Below, in pieces: positions 6,681 through 15,373 of a stretch of DNA of 55,057 nucleotides (position 1 is its first letter; each line of letters starts with the position of its first letter). Made by a program: the position numbers and the translations under genes. This DNA comes from Clostridiales bacterium (GTDB lineage: Bacteria; Bacillota; Clostridia; Lachnospirales; WQUN01): the NCBI GenBank assembly GCA_031263155.1, contig JAISGK010000012.1:1-55057 (forward strand). The letters run 5' to 3'. Below the pieces are notes generated by a model that was not told where the DNA came from, searched no databases, and was given only the letters and a program-made list of their open reading frames with translations.

Positions 6681-9067
6681 GGACATTGGATTGGACTGAA
6701 CTTAAACGAAAAATAGATCCCGAGAGGCTGGAGTTTAGCACGACTGCCGAGCTGAGCGAGGCGGATGGCATAATCGGGCAAGAGCGCGCCGCAAATGCTC
6801 TGCGCTTTGGGCTTGGTGTGAAGAACAAAGGCTATAATATATATATCTGCGGCCTTCCAGGCACAGGACGGGCCACATACGCGGAGGCGTTCGCGAAAGA
6901 GCGCGCCAGCATGGAGGCGACGCCGCCAGATCTTTGCTATGTATGCAATTTTGAAAATCCCAAATGTCCCCAAGTCTTGGAATTACCCGCTGGCAGGGGC
7001 AAGCAATTGAGAGACCAAATGGATGAGTTGGTTAATCGCTTGCTAAACGAATTGCCGGTGCTTTACGGAAACAAAGAGTTCGAAAATCAAAAATCTGATC
7101 TTATGCGTGTATATACCGAGCAGAGAGACGAAGTGATACACGCCATATCAGAAGAGGCGCAAAAGCAAAATTTTGCGGTAAAGAACACTAACAGCGGCAT
7201 ATACTTCATGCCTGTGATCAACGGCGAAGTGATTAACGAAGAGCAATTCGACGCCCTCGGTCAAGAACAAAAAGATGAGATAACGGTGGAAAGCGAGAAG
7301 ATTCAGCGAAAAGCGGCGGATGCCATGCGCCAGATACGCGAGTTTGAGCGAGAGACTCGCCGCGAGGTAGAAGAAATGGAATACGCCGTTGGGCTTTTTG
7401 CTGTGGGCAGGCATGTTAACGCCATCATGGATGAATATAAAAATTATGATCAGGTGACGGCATATTTGCTAAGCGTGAAAGAGGACATTCTTGATCACAT
7501 CGCCGACTTTGTCGCGGAAGAAGCGGAAGACGACGAGTCAATGCAAAACTATATGCCTTGGTACGGCAAGAAGAACCCCGAAGACGTTTTTGGTAAGTAC
7601 AAGATCAATCTCATTGCTGACAACTCGCAAACTAACGGCGCGCCAGTGGTTGTAGATTTTAACCCGACTTACGCGAACCTTGTAGGCGAAATAGAGTATG
7701 ACAACGAGTTTGGTAATTTTATTACCGACTACATGAAAATAAAACCTGGCTTGCTGCACAAGGCGAACGGCGGGTATCTTATCTTGCAGGCGCATGACTT
7801 GCTTGGCAATTATCACTCGTGGGAAACTCTGCGTCGGGCGCTGATAACGGGAGAGATTGTGACCGAGCCAATGCGCGAATATACTACCGGCGTGGCGGTT
7901 AGCGGAATAAAGCCGCAACCCGTTAGTATGAACCTTAAGATCATTCTTGTGGGATCAGACCATCTATACGATCTTTTATACGAGTATGACGAGAGCTTTC
8001 AAAAGCTGTTCAAAATACGCGCCGATTTTGATTATGAAATGAAAATGACCAACGACAATATCAACTCTGTATGCAGGTTTATAAAATTATTTGTGCGCCG
8101 GGAAAATACGCCGGAATTTACCGCCGAAGCCTGCGCCGCCGCTATAGAAGAAAGCGCGAGAATAGCGGAACGCCAAGATAGATTGAGCGTAAGGTTTAAT
8201 AAACTGACAGAGATTTTGGTCGAAGCTGTTACGTGGGCAAGAAACGACGGCGCGGAGTTTGTGACTGGCGCGCACATGCGTAAAGCGATAGATATGCAAA
8301 CCTATAGGCTTAACATATACGAAGAAAAGCTGAATGATATGATCGACGATGGTTTTATCCTTATAGACACAAATGGAAGCAAGGTGGGCCAGCTTAACGG
8401 TTTGGCCATACTGGACACGGGAGATTACGCGTTCGCTCAACCGATGCGCATAACCGCGACTACCTATGTAGGTAAGGCGGGCATTGTTAATATCGAAAAA
8501 GAGGCGGAGATGAGCGGCAATATACATGAAAAAGGTATGCAGGTGCTTATTGGCTATTTGGGTCAAACCTACGCGCAAGATTTTCCCTTGTCTTTGTCTT
8601 GCCGCATATGCTTTGAGCAAAACTATAATGGCATTGATGGAGACAGCGCGAGCAGCACAGAGCTGTACGCGGTGCTAAGCAGTCTGTCTGGGCTGCCCAT
8701 CCATCAAGATTTGGCCGTTACCGGATCGATGAATCAGCGTGGTGAAATACAACCCATAGGGGGCGTGACGTACAAAATAGAGGGCTTTTATAATTTATGC
8801 GAAAAAAGAGGTCTTAATGGGAAGCATGGCGTGATCATTCCCCGGCAAAATGTAAGAGACCTTATGTTGAAAGATGAAGTGATTGACGCCGTGCGCCAAG
8901 GTAAATTTTTCATTTACGCGATTGATCACATAGACGAAGGAATAGAACTGCTGACTGGCATACCTGCGGGCAATAAGAACGACAAAGGCAAATACCCCGC
9001 TGGCAGCGTTCATGGTAAAGCCCTTAAAAGGCTAAAGGAATTTCATCAAAAAGCGTTGGAAGAATAA
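6677..9067 (+). CDS. LonB-like ATP-dependent protease (atypical Lon family)
   Basis: A 796-residue AAA+ serine protease that should unfold and degrade proteins in the cytoplasm. The N-terminal part has a P-loop-like CGLPGTGRATYAEAF near residue 57, with Arg where Lys is normal in the Walker A sequence; this variant is seen in the YcbZ/LonH-like branch. A charged helical insertion (about 140-280) follows. The C-terminal Lon domain holds the catalytic Ser in DGDSASSTELYAVL (near 660) and Lys in GGVTYKIEGFY (near 705). The ATG overlaps the rimI stop (ATGA), so I start here rather than at an upstream in-frame ATG. An inverted repeat follows the gene. Whether ATP hydrolysis is intact cannot be judged. 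Confidence 0.85.
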   Translation: MRTLDWTELKRKIDPERLEFSTTAELSEADGIIGQERAANALRFGLGVKNKGYNIYICGLPGTGRATYAEAFAKERASMEATPPDLCYVCNFENPKCPQVLELPAGRGKQLRDQMDELVNRLLNELPVLYGNKEFENQKSDLMRVYTEQRDEVIHAISEEAQKQNFAVKNTNSGIYFMPVINGEVINEEQFDALGQEQKDEITVESEKIQRKAADAMRQIREFERETRREVEEMEYAVGLFAVGRHVNAIMDEYKNYDQVTAYLLSVKEDILDHIADFVAEEAEDDESMQNYMPWYGKKNPEDVFGKYKINLIADNSQTNGAPVVVDFNPTYANLVGEIEYDNEFGNFITDYMKIKPGLLHKANGGYLILQAHDLLGNYHSWETLRRALITGEIVTEPMREYTTGVAVSGIKPQPVSMNLKIILVGSDHLYDLLYEYDESFQKLFKIRADFDYEMKMTNDNINSVCRFIKLFVRRENTPEFTAEACAAAIEESARIAERQDRLSVRFNKLTEILVEAVTWARNDGAEFVTGAHMRKAIDMQTYRLNIYEEKLNDMIDDGFILIDTNGSKVGQLNGLAILDTGDYAFAQPMRITATTYVGKAGIVNIEKEAEMSGNIHEKGMQVLIGYLGQTYAQDFPLSLSCRICFEQNYNGIDGDSASSTELYAVLSSLSGLPIHQDLAVTGSMNQRGEIQPIGGVTYKIEGFYNLCEKRGLNGKHGVIIPRQNVRDLMLKDEVIDAVRQGKFFIYAIDHIDEGIELLTGIPAGNKNDKGKYPAGSVHGKALKRLKEFHQKALEE

Positions 9068-9076
9068 TTAACAACG

Positions 9077-9119
9077 GCTGTCGCAAACAAATAAAATATT
9101 CGATCAAAGTTTGCGCAGC
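9077..9119. repeat. Inverted repeat between the Lon-like gene and tilS
   Basis: GCTG-T-CGCAAAC (9077-9088) pairs with GTTTGCG-CAGC (9109-9119) around a 20-base A+T-rich loop. There is no T-run after it, so it is a weak terminator candidate or an RNA element before tilS. Confidence 0.45.
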
Positions 9120-9147
9120 TCATTTACATAGATGGGGACGATGCGCC

Positions 9148-10497
9148 ATGTTGCGTTCCGTTTGGGATACGGTACAAAAATATCATATGATGAGCCAGGG
9201 AGACAAAGTGTTGGTCGGCCTATCCGGCGGGGCGGATTCGGTTTGCCTGCTACGCTGGCTGGTGAACAACGCCGGCGCGTTGGGCATAACTGTTTGCGCC
9301 GCGCACATAAACCATGGGCTGCGTGGAGCGGATGCCGACGCTGACGAGGAGTTTTGCGCCGACCTTTGCAATCGGTTGTCCATACAGTTTATCGCTTACC
9401 GCGCGCCGGTGGCGGAAATGGCTCGACAACGCGGCAAAGGCACAGAAGAGGCGGGCCGCGCGGCGCGTTATGAATGCTTTGACGCTGCGGCAAAATCTTT
9501 TGGAGCCAATAAGGCGGCCCTGGCCCACAACCGCCACGATAACGCCGAAACGATATTTATGAGGCTTTCGCGGGGCACAGGAATCTATGGCCTTGCCGGA
9601 ATCGCTCCCGTGCGCGGCGACATAATTCGCCCATTGCTCAACACGAGCCGGGAAGAGATAGAAGAATATCTTCGGGCCATAGATCAATCGTTCGTCAACG
9701 ACAAAACCAACGCGTCGCCTAACTACATTCGCAATGTAATTCGCAATGAGGTATTCCCCTATGTTAATAAATCGTTGGGTATAAGCATGGAACAAAAGTT
9801 GGAGGCTCTCTCGCGCCTGTGCGCTGACGAAGAAGACTTCCTCTCGCGCGAGGCGGACAAACTGTTTTATAAAGCGCTGGCAGATGATGATACCGGGGTG
9901 TCTCTCCGCATTGACACGTTGAAAGACGCGCACCCCGCGCTGATTAGAAGAGTGATCCGCAAGGCTTTGTCCCGCTGGACTCTGGTTGATATATACTGTA
10001 AACACATTGACCAGATCGTCGAACTTGTGTACGCGCAAAGCGGCGTAGAGTTAGTCGTAAACGGCGTTACGGCGGGGCATTATCATCAACTGCTCCACAT
10101 ATATGATAAGTCTGACACGGGCGCCTTTGCGTATGCGCTGGAAGAAGACAAGGCTTTATACGCGCGAGAGACAGGAAAGCATGTGTTGTTGACAAAACAG
10201 GCGGTTTTGGCGCGGCCAAAGGTTGCGAAAACTGTAGCTTTCTGCTATGATAGCTCTGGCGTTCTGCTTTTGCGTAACCGACGACCGGGCGATTTTATCC
10301 GCCTAAAGAATGTTGGGCGCGTTAAGATAAAGGATTACTTTATCAATAACAAAACGCCTCGATACCTGCGTGACACAATCTGTTTGCTCTCTCGCGGCAG
10401 CGAGGTTATATGTGTGCTGGATGAACGCGGCCCCATTGGAGTGGACTATTTGCCCGTAGGCGGCGAGATGTCATATATACACTTGTGGGAGGACTAA
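9148..10497 (+). CDS. tRNA(Ile)-lysidine synthetase TilS
   Basis: TilS joins lysine to C34 of the AUA-reading tRNA(Ile) using ATP, changing its codon and amino acid identity; it is essential. The 449-residue protein has the PP-loop VLVGLSGGADSVCLL at about residues 21-35, the motif AAHINHGLRG, the LAHNRHDNAETIFMRLSRG segment and, at the end, the TilS-C domain with LLLRNRRPGDFIRLKN. A weak GGGGACG site precedes the ATG. hpt starts immediately after the stop, the widespread Firmicute tilS-hpt pair. Confidence 0.95.
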   Translation: MLRSVWDTVQKYHMMSQGDKVLVGLSGGADSVCLLRWLVNNAGALGITVCAAHINHGLRGADADADEEFCADLCNRLSIQFIAYRAPVAEMARQRGKGTEEAGRAARYECFDAAAKSFGANKAALAHNRHDNAETIFMRLSRGTGIYGLAGIAPVRGDIIRPLLNTSREEIEEYLRAIDQSFVNDKTNASPNYIRNVIRNEVFPYVNKSLGISMEQKLEALSRLCADEEDFLSREADKLFYKALADDDTGVSLRIDTLKDAHPALIRRVIRKALSRWTLVDIYCKHIDQIVELVYAQSGVELVVNGVTAGHYHQLLHIYDKSDTGAFAYALEEDKALYARETGKHVLLTKQAVLARPKVAKTVAFCYDSSGVLLLRNRRPGDFIRLKNVGRVKIKDYFINNKTPRYLRDTICLLSRGSEVICVLDERGPIGVDYLPVGGEMSYIHLWED

Positions 10498-11031
10498 TTG
10501 AGTATGAGCGAGCGCGTGCACGTGTTGATTGGAGAAGAGGATATCAAGGCAAAGATAAAGGAGATCGCTGAAAAAATTACGCAAGATTACGCCGGGACGC
10601 AACTCACCCTTATTTGCATTCTTAAGGGCGGGGTTATCTTTATGGTGGATCTCGCGAGGCAGATAAAACTGCCTTGCGCGTTCGAATTTATGGATATAAG
10701 CAGCTATGGAAACTCGTCAACATCCAGCGGGGTGGTCAAAATAGAGCGTGATTTAGACGCGGAGATAACGGGCAAGCATGTCATTCTGGTAGAAGACATA
10801 ATCGACACAGGGCGAACGCTGTCTAGGCTTAAAGAGCATTTGCTGGCGCAACGCCCCGCGTCATTTAAGATATGCGCGTTGCTGGATAAAGTAGAAAGAC
10901 GGGAGGTGCCAGGCATAGCCGCCGACTACACCGGGTTTGTGATACCCAATGAGTTTGTTGTTGGCTATGGTCTGGACTACTCGCAACGCTATAGAAATTT
11001 GCCGTTTGTGGGTCGGTTGGAATTTCTCTAA
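10498..11031 (+). CDS. Hypoxanthine phosphoribosyltransferase
   Basis: This cytoplasmic purine-salvage enzyme joins hypoxanthine (and usually guanine) to PRPP, giving IMP or GMP. The 177-residue length is typical. The PRPP loop VILVEDIIDTGRTLSRL is at about residues 96-112 and an LICILKGGVIFMVDLAR segment lies near residue 40. TTG at 10498 directly abuts the tilS stop and sits seven bases after GGGAGG; an in-frame ATG is two codons later. The 3' end is only three bases from the convergent thiI stop, with no terminator between. Confidence 0.94.
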   Translation: MSMSERVHVLIGEEDIKAKIKEIAEKITQDYAGTQLTLICILKGGVIFMVDLARQIKLPCAFEFMDISSYGNSSTSSGVVKIERDLDAEITGKHVILVEDIIDTGRTLSRLKEHLLAQRPASFKICALLDKVERREVPGIAADYTGFVIPNEFVVGYGLDYSQRYRNLPFVGRLEFL

Positions 11032-11034
11032 TAA

Positions 11035-12213
11035 CTAACCAATATCCACAATCTCTGCGGCTTCCACAGCCGACAAGATCAGTTCTTCAATGCCAGGCAA
11101 CCTGCGCCAGGCTGCGTCTACGGCGCTAACAACGGGCTTGGTTTCCGGGTGCTCGGGCACAAATACGGTGCAGCAATCTTCATATGGCCGTATGGATATG
11201 TCGAATGTGCCAATCTCCTGCGCCATATTTATAATTTGCTGTTTATCCATGCCCGCTAGGGGTCGGATAATCGGCAATAAGCGCCCCGATTGCGCCGCCG
11301 CCATACTTTGCAATGTTTGACTTGCCACCTGCCCCACACTGTCACCAGTGATAAGGCACTGGCAATTTTCTTTTTGCGCGATTGTTTCCGCTATTGTCAG
11401 CATTGCGCGTTTAAGCAATATAGTAAGTTTTGGGGGCGGGCATTGGCTATATACACATAGTTGAACATCGGTGAACGGCACGACATAAAGGCGAATGTCC
11501 AGCAGGTACTCTGACAGCGCCTTGGCGATATCCTCAACCTTGTCGCGCGCGCGTTCGGATGTGTACGGCGGGGAGTGAAAATAGACCGCGAAGATGCGAA
11601 CCCCCCGCCGCGCCATCAAAAAACCGGCGACCGGGCTGTCGATGCCGCCGCTTAACAGAAGCATACCCCGCCCGCCGGTGCCATAAGGCAAGCCCCCAGG
11701 CAATTTGATTGTGTCAACGTATACATAGGCGTGGTAACGTATCTCGACGTTTAGCAGGATTTCCGGGTTGTGAACATCAACGGTGGCATTGGGAAAACTG
11801 CCTATAATTCTGTCTCCAATAGCAGCCGATACGGGCTGTGAATGCGTAGGATATTTTTTGTCAGCGCGCCGCGTTTTTACTTTGAAGGTAAACGGGCGGT
11901 TTTCAGGAACGAGGCGACGCATACATTCTATTGAGCACTCGCACAGCGCGTCTATGGATCTGTCTAATGTCATAATGCACGGCGACAGCCCGATGAGGCC
12001 AAACACTTTAGTCAAGTATGGGATTAGCTGTGTAAAATCGAAGTCATTGCTATCGCTTTCTACCAAAAATCTACCGTGCTCGCGTGAGACAGTAAGCCCG
12101 TCAAAACTTTTCAACCTTAGGCGAACGGCCTTGGCCAGGTATTTTTCATAAATGTGCCTGTTGTCGCCACGCAGAGCGATCTCACCGTATTTTATCAAAA
12201 GAGCGTTCTTCAA
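11035..12213 (-). CDS. tRNA 4-thiouridine synthetase ThiI (no rhodanese domain)
   Basis: ThiI adenylates U8 of tRNA for sulfur insertion and can also serve thiamine thiazole synthesis. About 392 residues: an N-terminal ferredoxin-like/THUMP region (LIKYGEIALRGDN at the start), then the PP-loop LLLSGGIDSPVAGFLMARRG near residue 178 and an LITGDSVGQVASQTLQ segment. It ends without the rhodanese domain of the E. coli enzyme, as in most Firmicutes, where a separate cysteine desulfurase supplies sulfur. I choose TTG at 12213 because GGAGG lies five bases before it and family members start here; GTG at 12228 or ATG at 12225 would add a few residues. The VanW gene upstream is on the same strand. Confidence 0.9.
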   Translation of the reverse strand: MKNALLIKYGEIALRGDNRHIYEKYLAKAVRLRLKSFDGLTVSREHGRFLVESDSNDFDFTQLIPYLTKVFGLIGLSPCIMTLDRSIDALCECSIECMRRLVPENRPFTFKVKTRRADKKYPTHSQPVSAAIGDRIIGSFPNATVDVHNPEILLNVEIRYHAYVYVDTIKLPGGLPYGTGGRGMLLLSGGIDSPVAGFLMARRGVRIFAVYFHSPPYTSERARDKVEDIAKALSEYLLDIRLYVVPFTDVQLCVYSQCPPPKLTILLKRAMLTIAETIAQKENCQCLITGDSVGQVASQTLQSMAAAQSGRLLPIIRPLAGMDKQQIINMAQEIGTFDISIRPYEDCCTVFVPEHPETKPVVSAVDAAWRRLPGIEELILSAVEAAEIVDIG

Positions 12214-12279
12214 CCTAACCTCCATCACCGAATATCACCACCGAGTCACCCGATATCGACGAGGCGTATAGATGCCTGC

Positions 12280-12298
12280 GGGCGCGCACTGCGCGCCC
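12280..12298. repeat. Perfect GC palindrome, REP-like
   Basis: GGGCGCGCA and TGCGCGCCC flank a single C in the thiI-VanW gap, followed by CCTACGA. Similar CCCCTACGA-flanked G+C elements occur at 13942-13958 and degenerate relatives elsewhere in the window. Confidence 0.6.
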
Positions 12299-12315
12299 CT
12301 ACGAGATCAACGAGC

Positions 12316-13815
12316 CTATTGTTCGGTCTCGTAATCCACTGGGTCTGCCGGATCGGCAACTGCCGGATCAGGCTCGGGCGCAACCGGTCTGGAGCCGACA
12401 CGAACCTGCGCTGGAACCGCCTTGTAGCGGCTGACATTTATCTGCCCGTTGCTTATTTCGACCCCGTCTTGATACACCGTTTTATACAACGCGTATTTTA
12501 ACCCGGTTTTAGCGGATGACGACACGATGCGCGTGCCCTGCGACAAACTCCTGTCATAGGTAATAATATCGGCTCCGGGGCGTATGGTTTCTATCAATTC
12601 GTTATAAAACCGTAATGCGCGGCCCGTATCGTGAATCTCTTCGCCATATATGTTAACTGTTAAGCGCCCGCCATCTGTGTAACATTCTAAAAAAATCGGA
12701 AGACTTGTGTTATTGCGAAACTTGAGATCCAGATAATCGCCCGCAAGCGTGGCATCAAAACCGTAGTCCAGGTATCCGACCTTTAGCGAGTGGTTTGTGC
12801 GCTCGACTACCTCCAATTCCGCGTAAAGAACCGCGTTATACAAAGTGCTGCTTACCTGGCACACGCCGCCCCCAACCCCGTCTTCTGTTTTGTTGCCAAT
12901 AATGACAGGGGCCACGGCATAGCCATTGGCAATAGTTTGGTCGCCAAGAGCGGCATTGGTGGAAAACACCTCGCCGGGTTGAATGGAGCTGTCATTTATC
13001 TTGCCCGCAGCATTTCTTATATTTGTATTACGGCCTGTAGCGCCGGGTGTAAACGAGGTGTGAAACGTGCCTATAAGGCTTGTGGCTTTGGCCACGTCCG
13101 ATTCTTTGACGGGGGCTTCCAAAACTGTCATGAAAGCATCGGTAACACCCTGTGTATCCGCAGCCAAAAGATTCTTTACGGACTCCGCCGTGTTGACAAC
13201 ATCTAAAGCTTTGCCCGAAACCTCCTTCGTAATAACAAACGTGCCGTTTGCGCGCTCAATAATCGCGTTAACAGGCGCAACATACGCCTGCTCCGCCAAT
13301 ATGGATAGCTTTTCTTCCACCGTTGAGTCGTCATAGGTATATAGCGGCTCATATGTAATATTGTAGGGTGTCTCGCTTAAAGCCGTTATGATGTCGTAGC
13401 GCTGCTCTAGCGTACCGTCGCGTCCGTAGTTGTACGCCTGTTCAACCGCTGCCGAAAAGTCATATGAAGCGCCAAATTCTTCGAATTTATAGTAATATTC
13501 TATGTCGTTGATACGCACGCCAATGGCTTTAGTGTCCAAATCACGTTTAAACGCGGCCCGTACCTTTCGGGCGGCCTCGCTTTTGCCAAGATTGCCAACA
13601 TCGACGCCATTTATTAGTATATTGGGATATATACTCTCCATATCTACAAGGGCGCGCATGGCGCGTATGGAGTTATAAGAAACAAAACCCATGGCGGTCG
13701 CTGTGAGAGACACGGTTAGGATAACTACAATCAAAATTTTAAGCAGTGTATGGACTAAAAGTGCGGTAACGTTAATCGGTGTTTTTTTATTTTTATCTTG
13801 CGAATCAACTGGCAT
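12316..13815 (-). CDS. VanW-family cell-wall protein with peptidoglycan-binding-like domain
   Basis: A 499-residue membrane-anchored extracytoplasmic protein. A single hydrophobic segment (about 20-42) follows a charged start, so the bulk is outside. A PG-binding-4-type domain (about 55-190, containing INGVDVGNLGKSEAARKV) precedes the VanW domain (about 240-385), recognised by NIRNAAGKINDSSIQPGE and the Cys-containing GVGGGVCQVSSTLYNAVL. The tail resembles a G5-type domain and ends in Pro/Asp-rich sequence. VanW proteins occur in glycopeptide-resistance clusters, but stand-alone copies like this one (YoaR type) are common in clostridia and are not evidence of resistance. Function is unproven. 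ATG at 13815 follows GGGGGTGGG; an alternative start is at 13833. Confidence 0.85.
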   Translation of the reverse strand: MPVDSQDKNKKTPINVTALLVHTLLKILIVVILTVSLTATAMGFVSYNSIRAMRALVDMESIYPNILINGVDVGNLGKSEAARKVRAAFKRDLDTKAIGVRINDIEYYYKFEEFGASYDFSAAVEQAYNYGRDGTLEQRYDIITALSETPYNITYEPLYTYDDSTVEEKLSILAEQAYVAPVNAIIERANGTFVITKEVSGKALDVVNTAESVKNLLAADTQGVTDAFMTVLEAPVKESDVAKATSLIGTFHTSFTPGATGRNTNIRNAAGKINDSSIQPGEVFSTNAALGDQTIANGYAVAPVIIGNKTEDGVGGGVCQVSSTLYNAVLYAELEVVERTNHSLKVGYLDYGFDATLAGDYLDLKFRNNTSLPIFLECYTDGGRLTVNIYGEEIHDTGRALRFYNELIETIRPGADIITYDRSLSQGTRIVSSSAKTGLKYALYKTVYQDGVEISNGQINVSRYKAVPAQVRVGSRPVAPEPDPAVADPADPVDYETEQ

Positions 13816-14084
13816 TAACCCACCCCCGCGCATTAATAAAGTCTAAACGTGCGTTTTCTAAATTTGATATGAGTGCGCAGCGCCCGCACGCACCCTACAA
13901 CCGCCCCGCTACCCAGTATCGGTGAGGCTTGGAAAGGCCCACGGGCGCGCCCCCTACGAAGGCGCAATCCTTTTGTGAAAACGTACGTTTAGCGTAAAAA
14001 AGTCATTCGTAATTGCCAGTCAGGCACTCTACGAGCATAAAAACATTAATATTATTTTGCAAAATTGTGCGTTTGTATATACGA
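13816..14084. other. Gap with REP-like fragments
   Basis: Between the VanW gene and tyrS I see no gene. Two G+C-rich fragments of the window's intergenic repeat families lie here (about 13875-13899 and 13942-13958, the latter ending CCCCTACGA as at 12280). The rest is A+T-rich. No clear terminator for tyrS is visible. Confidence 0.5.
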
Positions 14085-15311
14085 TTACTCTATTACCACC
14101 TTATGGAATACTTTTTTCCCCTTTTGTATAAGCAGTTTGCCATTGATAAAATGATCGGGCGTAATTAAAAGTTCGTGGCTATCTACCTTTACATCGTTTA
14201 CCCTTAGCCCGCCTTGCTGAATAAGCCTGCGCCCCTCGCCGCGCGAGGCGATAAGTTTTGCCCTCTCCAACAGCCCTATAATATTCATACCGTTCAACTC
14301 CCACTGGCCTATAGTCGTCGCGGGAATGGAAGAATCGCCGACACCGCCGCCGAAAAGGGATCGCGCCGTCTCTTGAGCGGCTATTGCCTCGCTTTGGCCA
14401 TGCACAAGTTTTGTTACCTCAAACGCCAGCAATTCTTTCGCTTTGTTTAACTCACTTCCCGTTAACATAGACATATCGTTTATCTCATTCATGGGGACAA
14501 AGGTAAGGAGCTTGAGGGTTTCGATAACATCAGCGTCGTCAACGTTGCGCCAATACTGGTAAAATTCATGCGGCGACGTCTTGTTTGGATCAAGCCATAC
14601 CGCTCCGGCTTGAGTTTTGCCCATTTTTTTGCCGCCGCTGGTCAGGAGCAGACGAATGGTGAGGCACTCGACACTTTCACGCGTGGCGCGGCGTATTAGA
14701 TCCACACCCGCGAGAATGTTGCTCCATTGATCGTCTCCGCCTATTTGCAGTTTGCAACCGTAACGGCGAAAGAGTTCCAGATAGTCATATGCTTGCATTA
14801 TTTGATAGTTGAACTCAAAAAACGTGAGACCCGTTTCGAATCTGCGCCGGTATACATCCGCCGTGAGCATTTTGTTAACACTAAAATGTACCCCGTATTC
14901 GCGTATGAATGGGATGTACTGAAGTTGCAGCAGCCAGTCGGCATTATCTACCATGATCGCGCCATTGTCGGGACTTTCGAAGTCCAAAAACTTCGCTAGC
15001 TGTTTCTTTATGCACGCGACATTATATTCTATTGTTTCGCGCGACATCATGGGGCGCATGTCGCTGCGATCGGTTGTGTCGCCAACAAAAGCTGTGCCGC
15101 CGCCGATCAGCGCGATGGGTTTATGCCCCGCCCGCTGCAAATGGGCCATCGCCATAAGAGGCACAAAGTGCCCCGCCGTAAGAGAGTCCGCCGTGGGGTC
15201 AAACCCGCTGTAAAAGGTGACTGTTTCGTTTGCCAACAATTCGCGCGCGGCGTTAAAATCGCTGGCTTGTTTTATAATGCCCCGTTCTTGCAAAGTATCG
15301 AAAACACTCAA
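14085..15311 (-). CDS. Tyrosyl-tRNA synthetase
   Basis: TyrRS charges tRNA(Tyr) in the cytoplasm. About 408 residues, normal for the bacterial TyrRS. The class I signatures are present: the HIGH-equivalent PTADSLTAGHFVPL (about 38-51), the tyrosine-binding GGTAFVGDTTDRSDMRP segment, GGDDQWSNILAG, and KMGKTQAGAVWLD as the KMSKS loop. The C-terminus is an S4-like RNA-binding domain (RLIQQGGLRVNDVKV). I choose TTG at 15311, after GGGAGGGAG, because family members begin just before this FDTLQERG segment; the frame is open eleven codons further upstream. No T-box leader is seen upstream, unlike many Firmicute tyrS genes. Confidence 0.93.
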   Translation of the reverse strand: MSVFDTLQERGIIKQASDFNAARELLANETVTFYSGFDPTADSLTAGHFVPLMAMAHLQRAGHKPIALIGGGTAFVGDTTDRSDMRPMMSRETIEYNVACIKKQLAKFLDFESPDNGAIMVDNADWLLQLQYIPFIREYGVHFSVNKMLTADVYRRRFETGLTFFEFNYQIMQAYDYLELFRRYGCKLQIGGDDQWSNILAGVDLIRRATRESVECLTIRLLLTSGGKKMGKTQAGAVWLDPNKTSPHEFYQYWRNVDDADVIETLKLLTFVPMNEINDMSMLTGSELNKAKELLAFEVTKLVHGQSEAIAAQETARSLFGGGVGDSSIPATTIGQWELNGMNIIGLLERAKLIASRGEGRRLIQQGGLRVNDVKVDSHELLITPDHFINGKLLIQKGKKVFHKVVIE

Positions 15312-15373
15312 AAAATATTCACTCCCTCCCGCTATGATCCGCAATTCTTATAGTTTGTTATTTATTATTATTA

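Noticed and set aside
9250-10038. Long minus-strand frame opposite tilS
   Set aside because: It is antisense to an unambiguous tilS and has no recognisable motif.
12316-13815. VanW protein as evidence of vancomycin resistance
   Set aside because: No vanHAX-type ligase or dehydrogenase is nearby; stand-alone VanW-domain proteins are common in clostridia.
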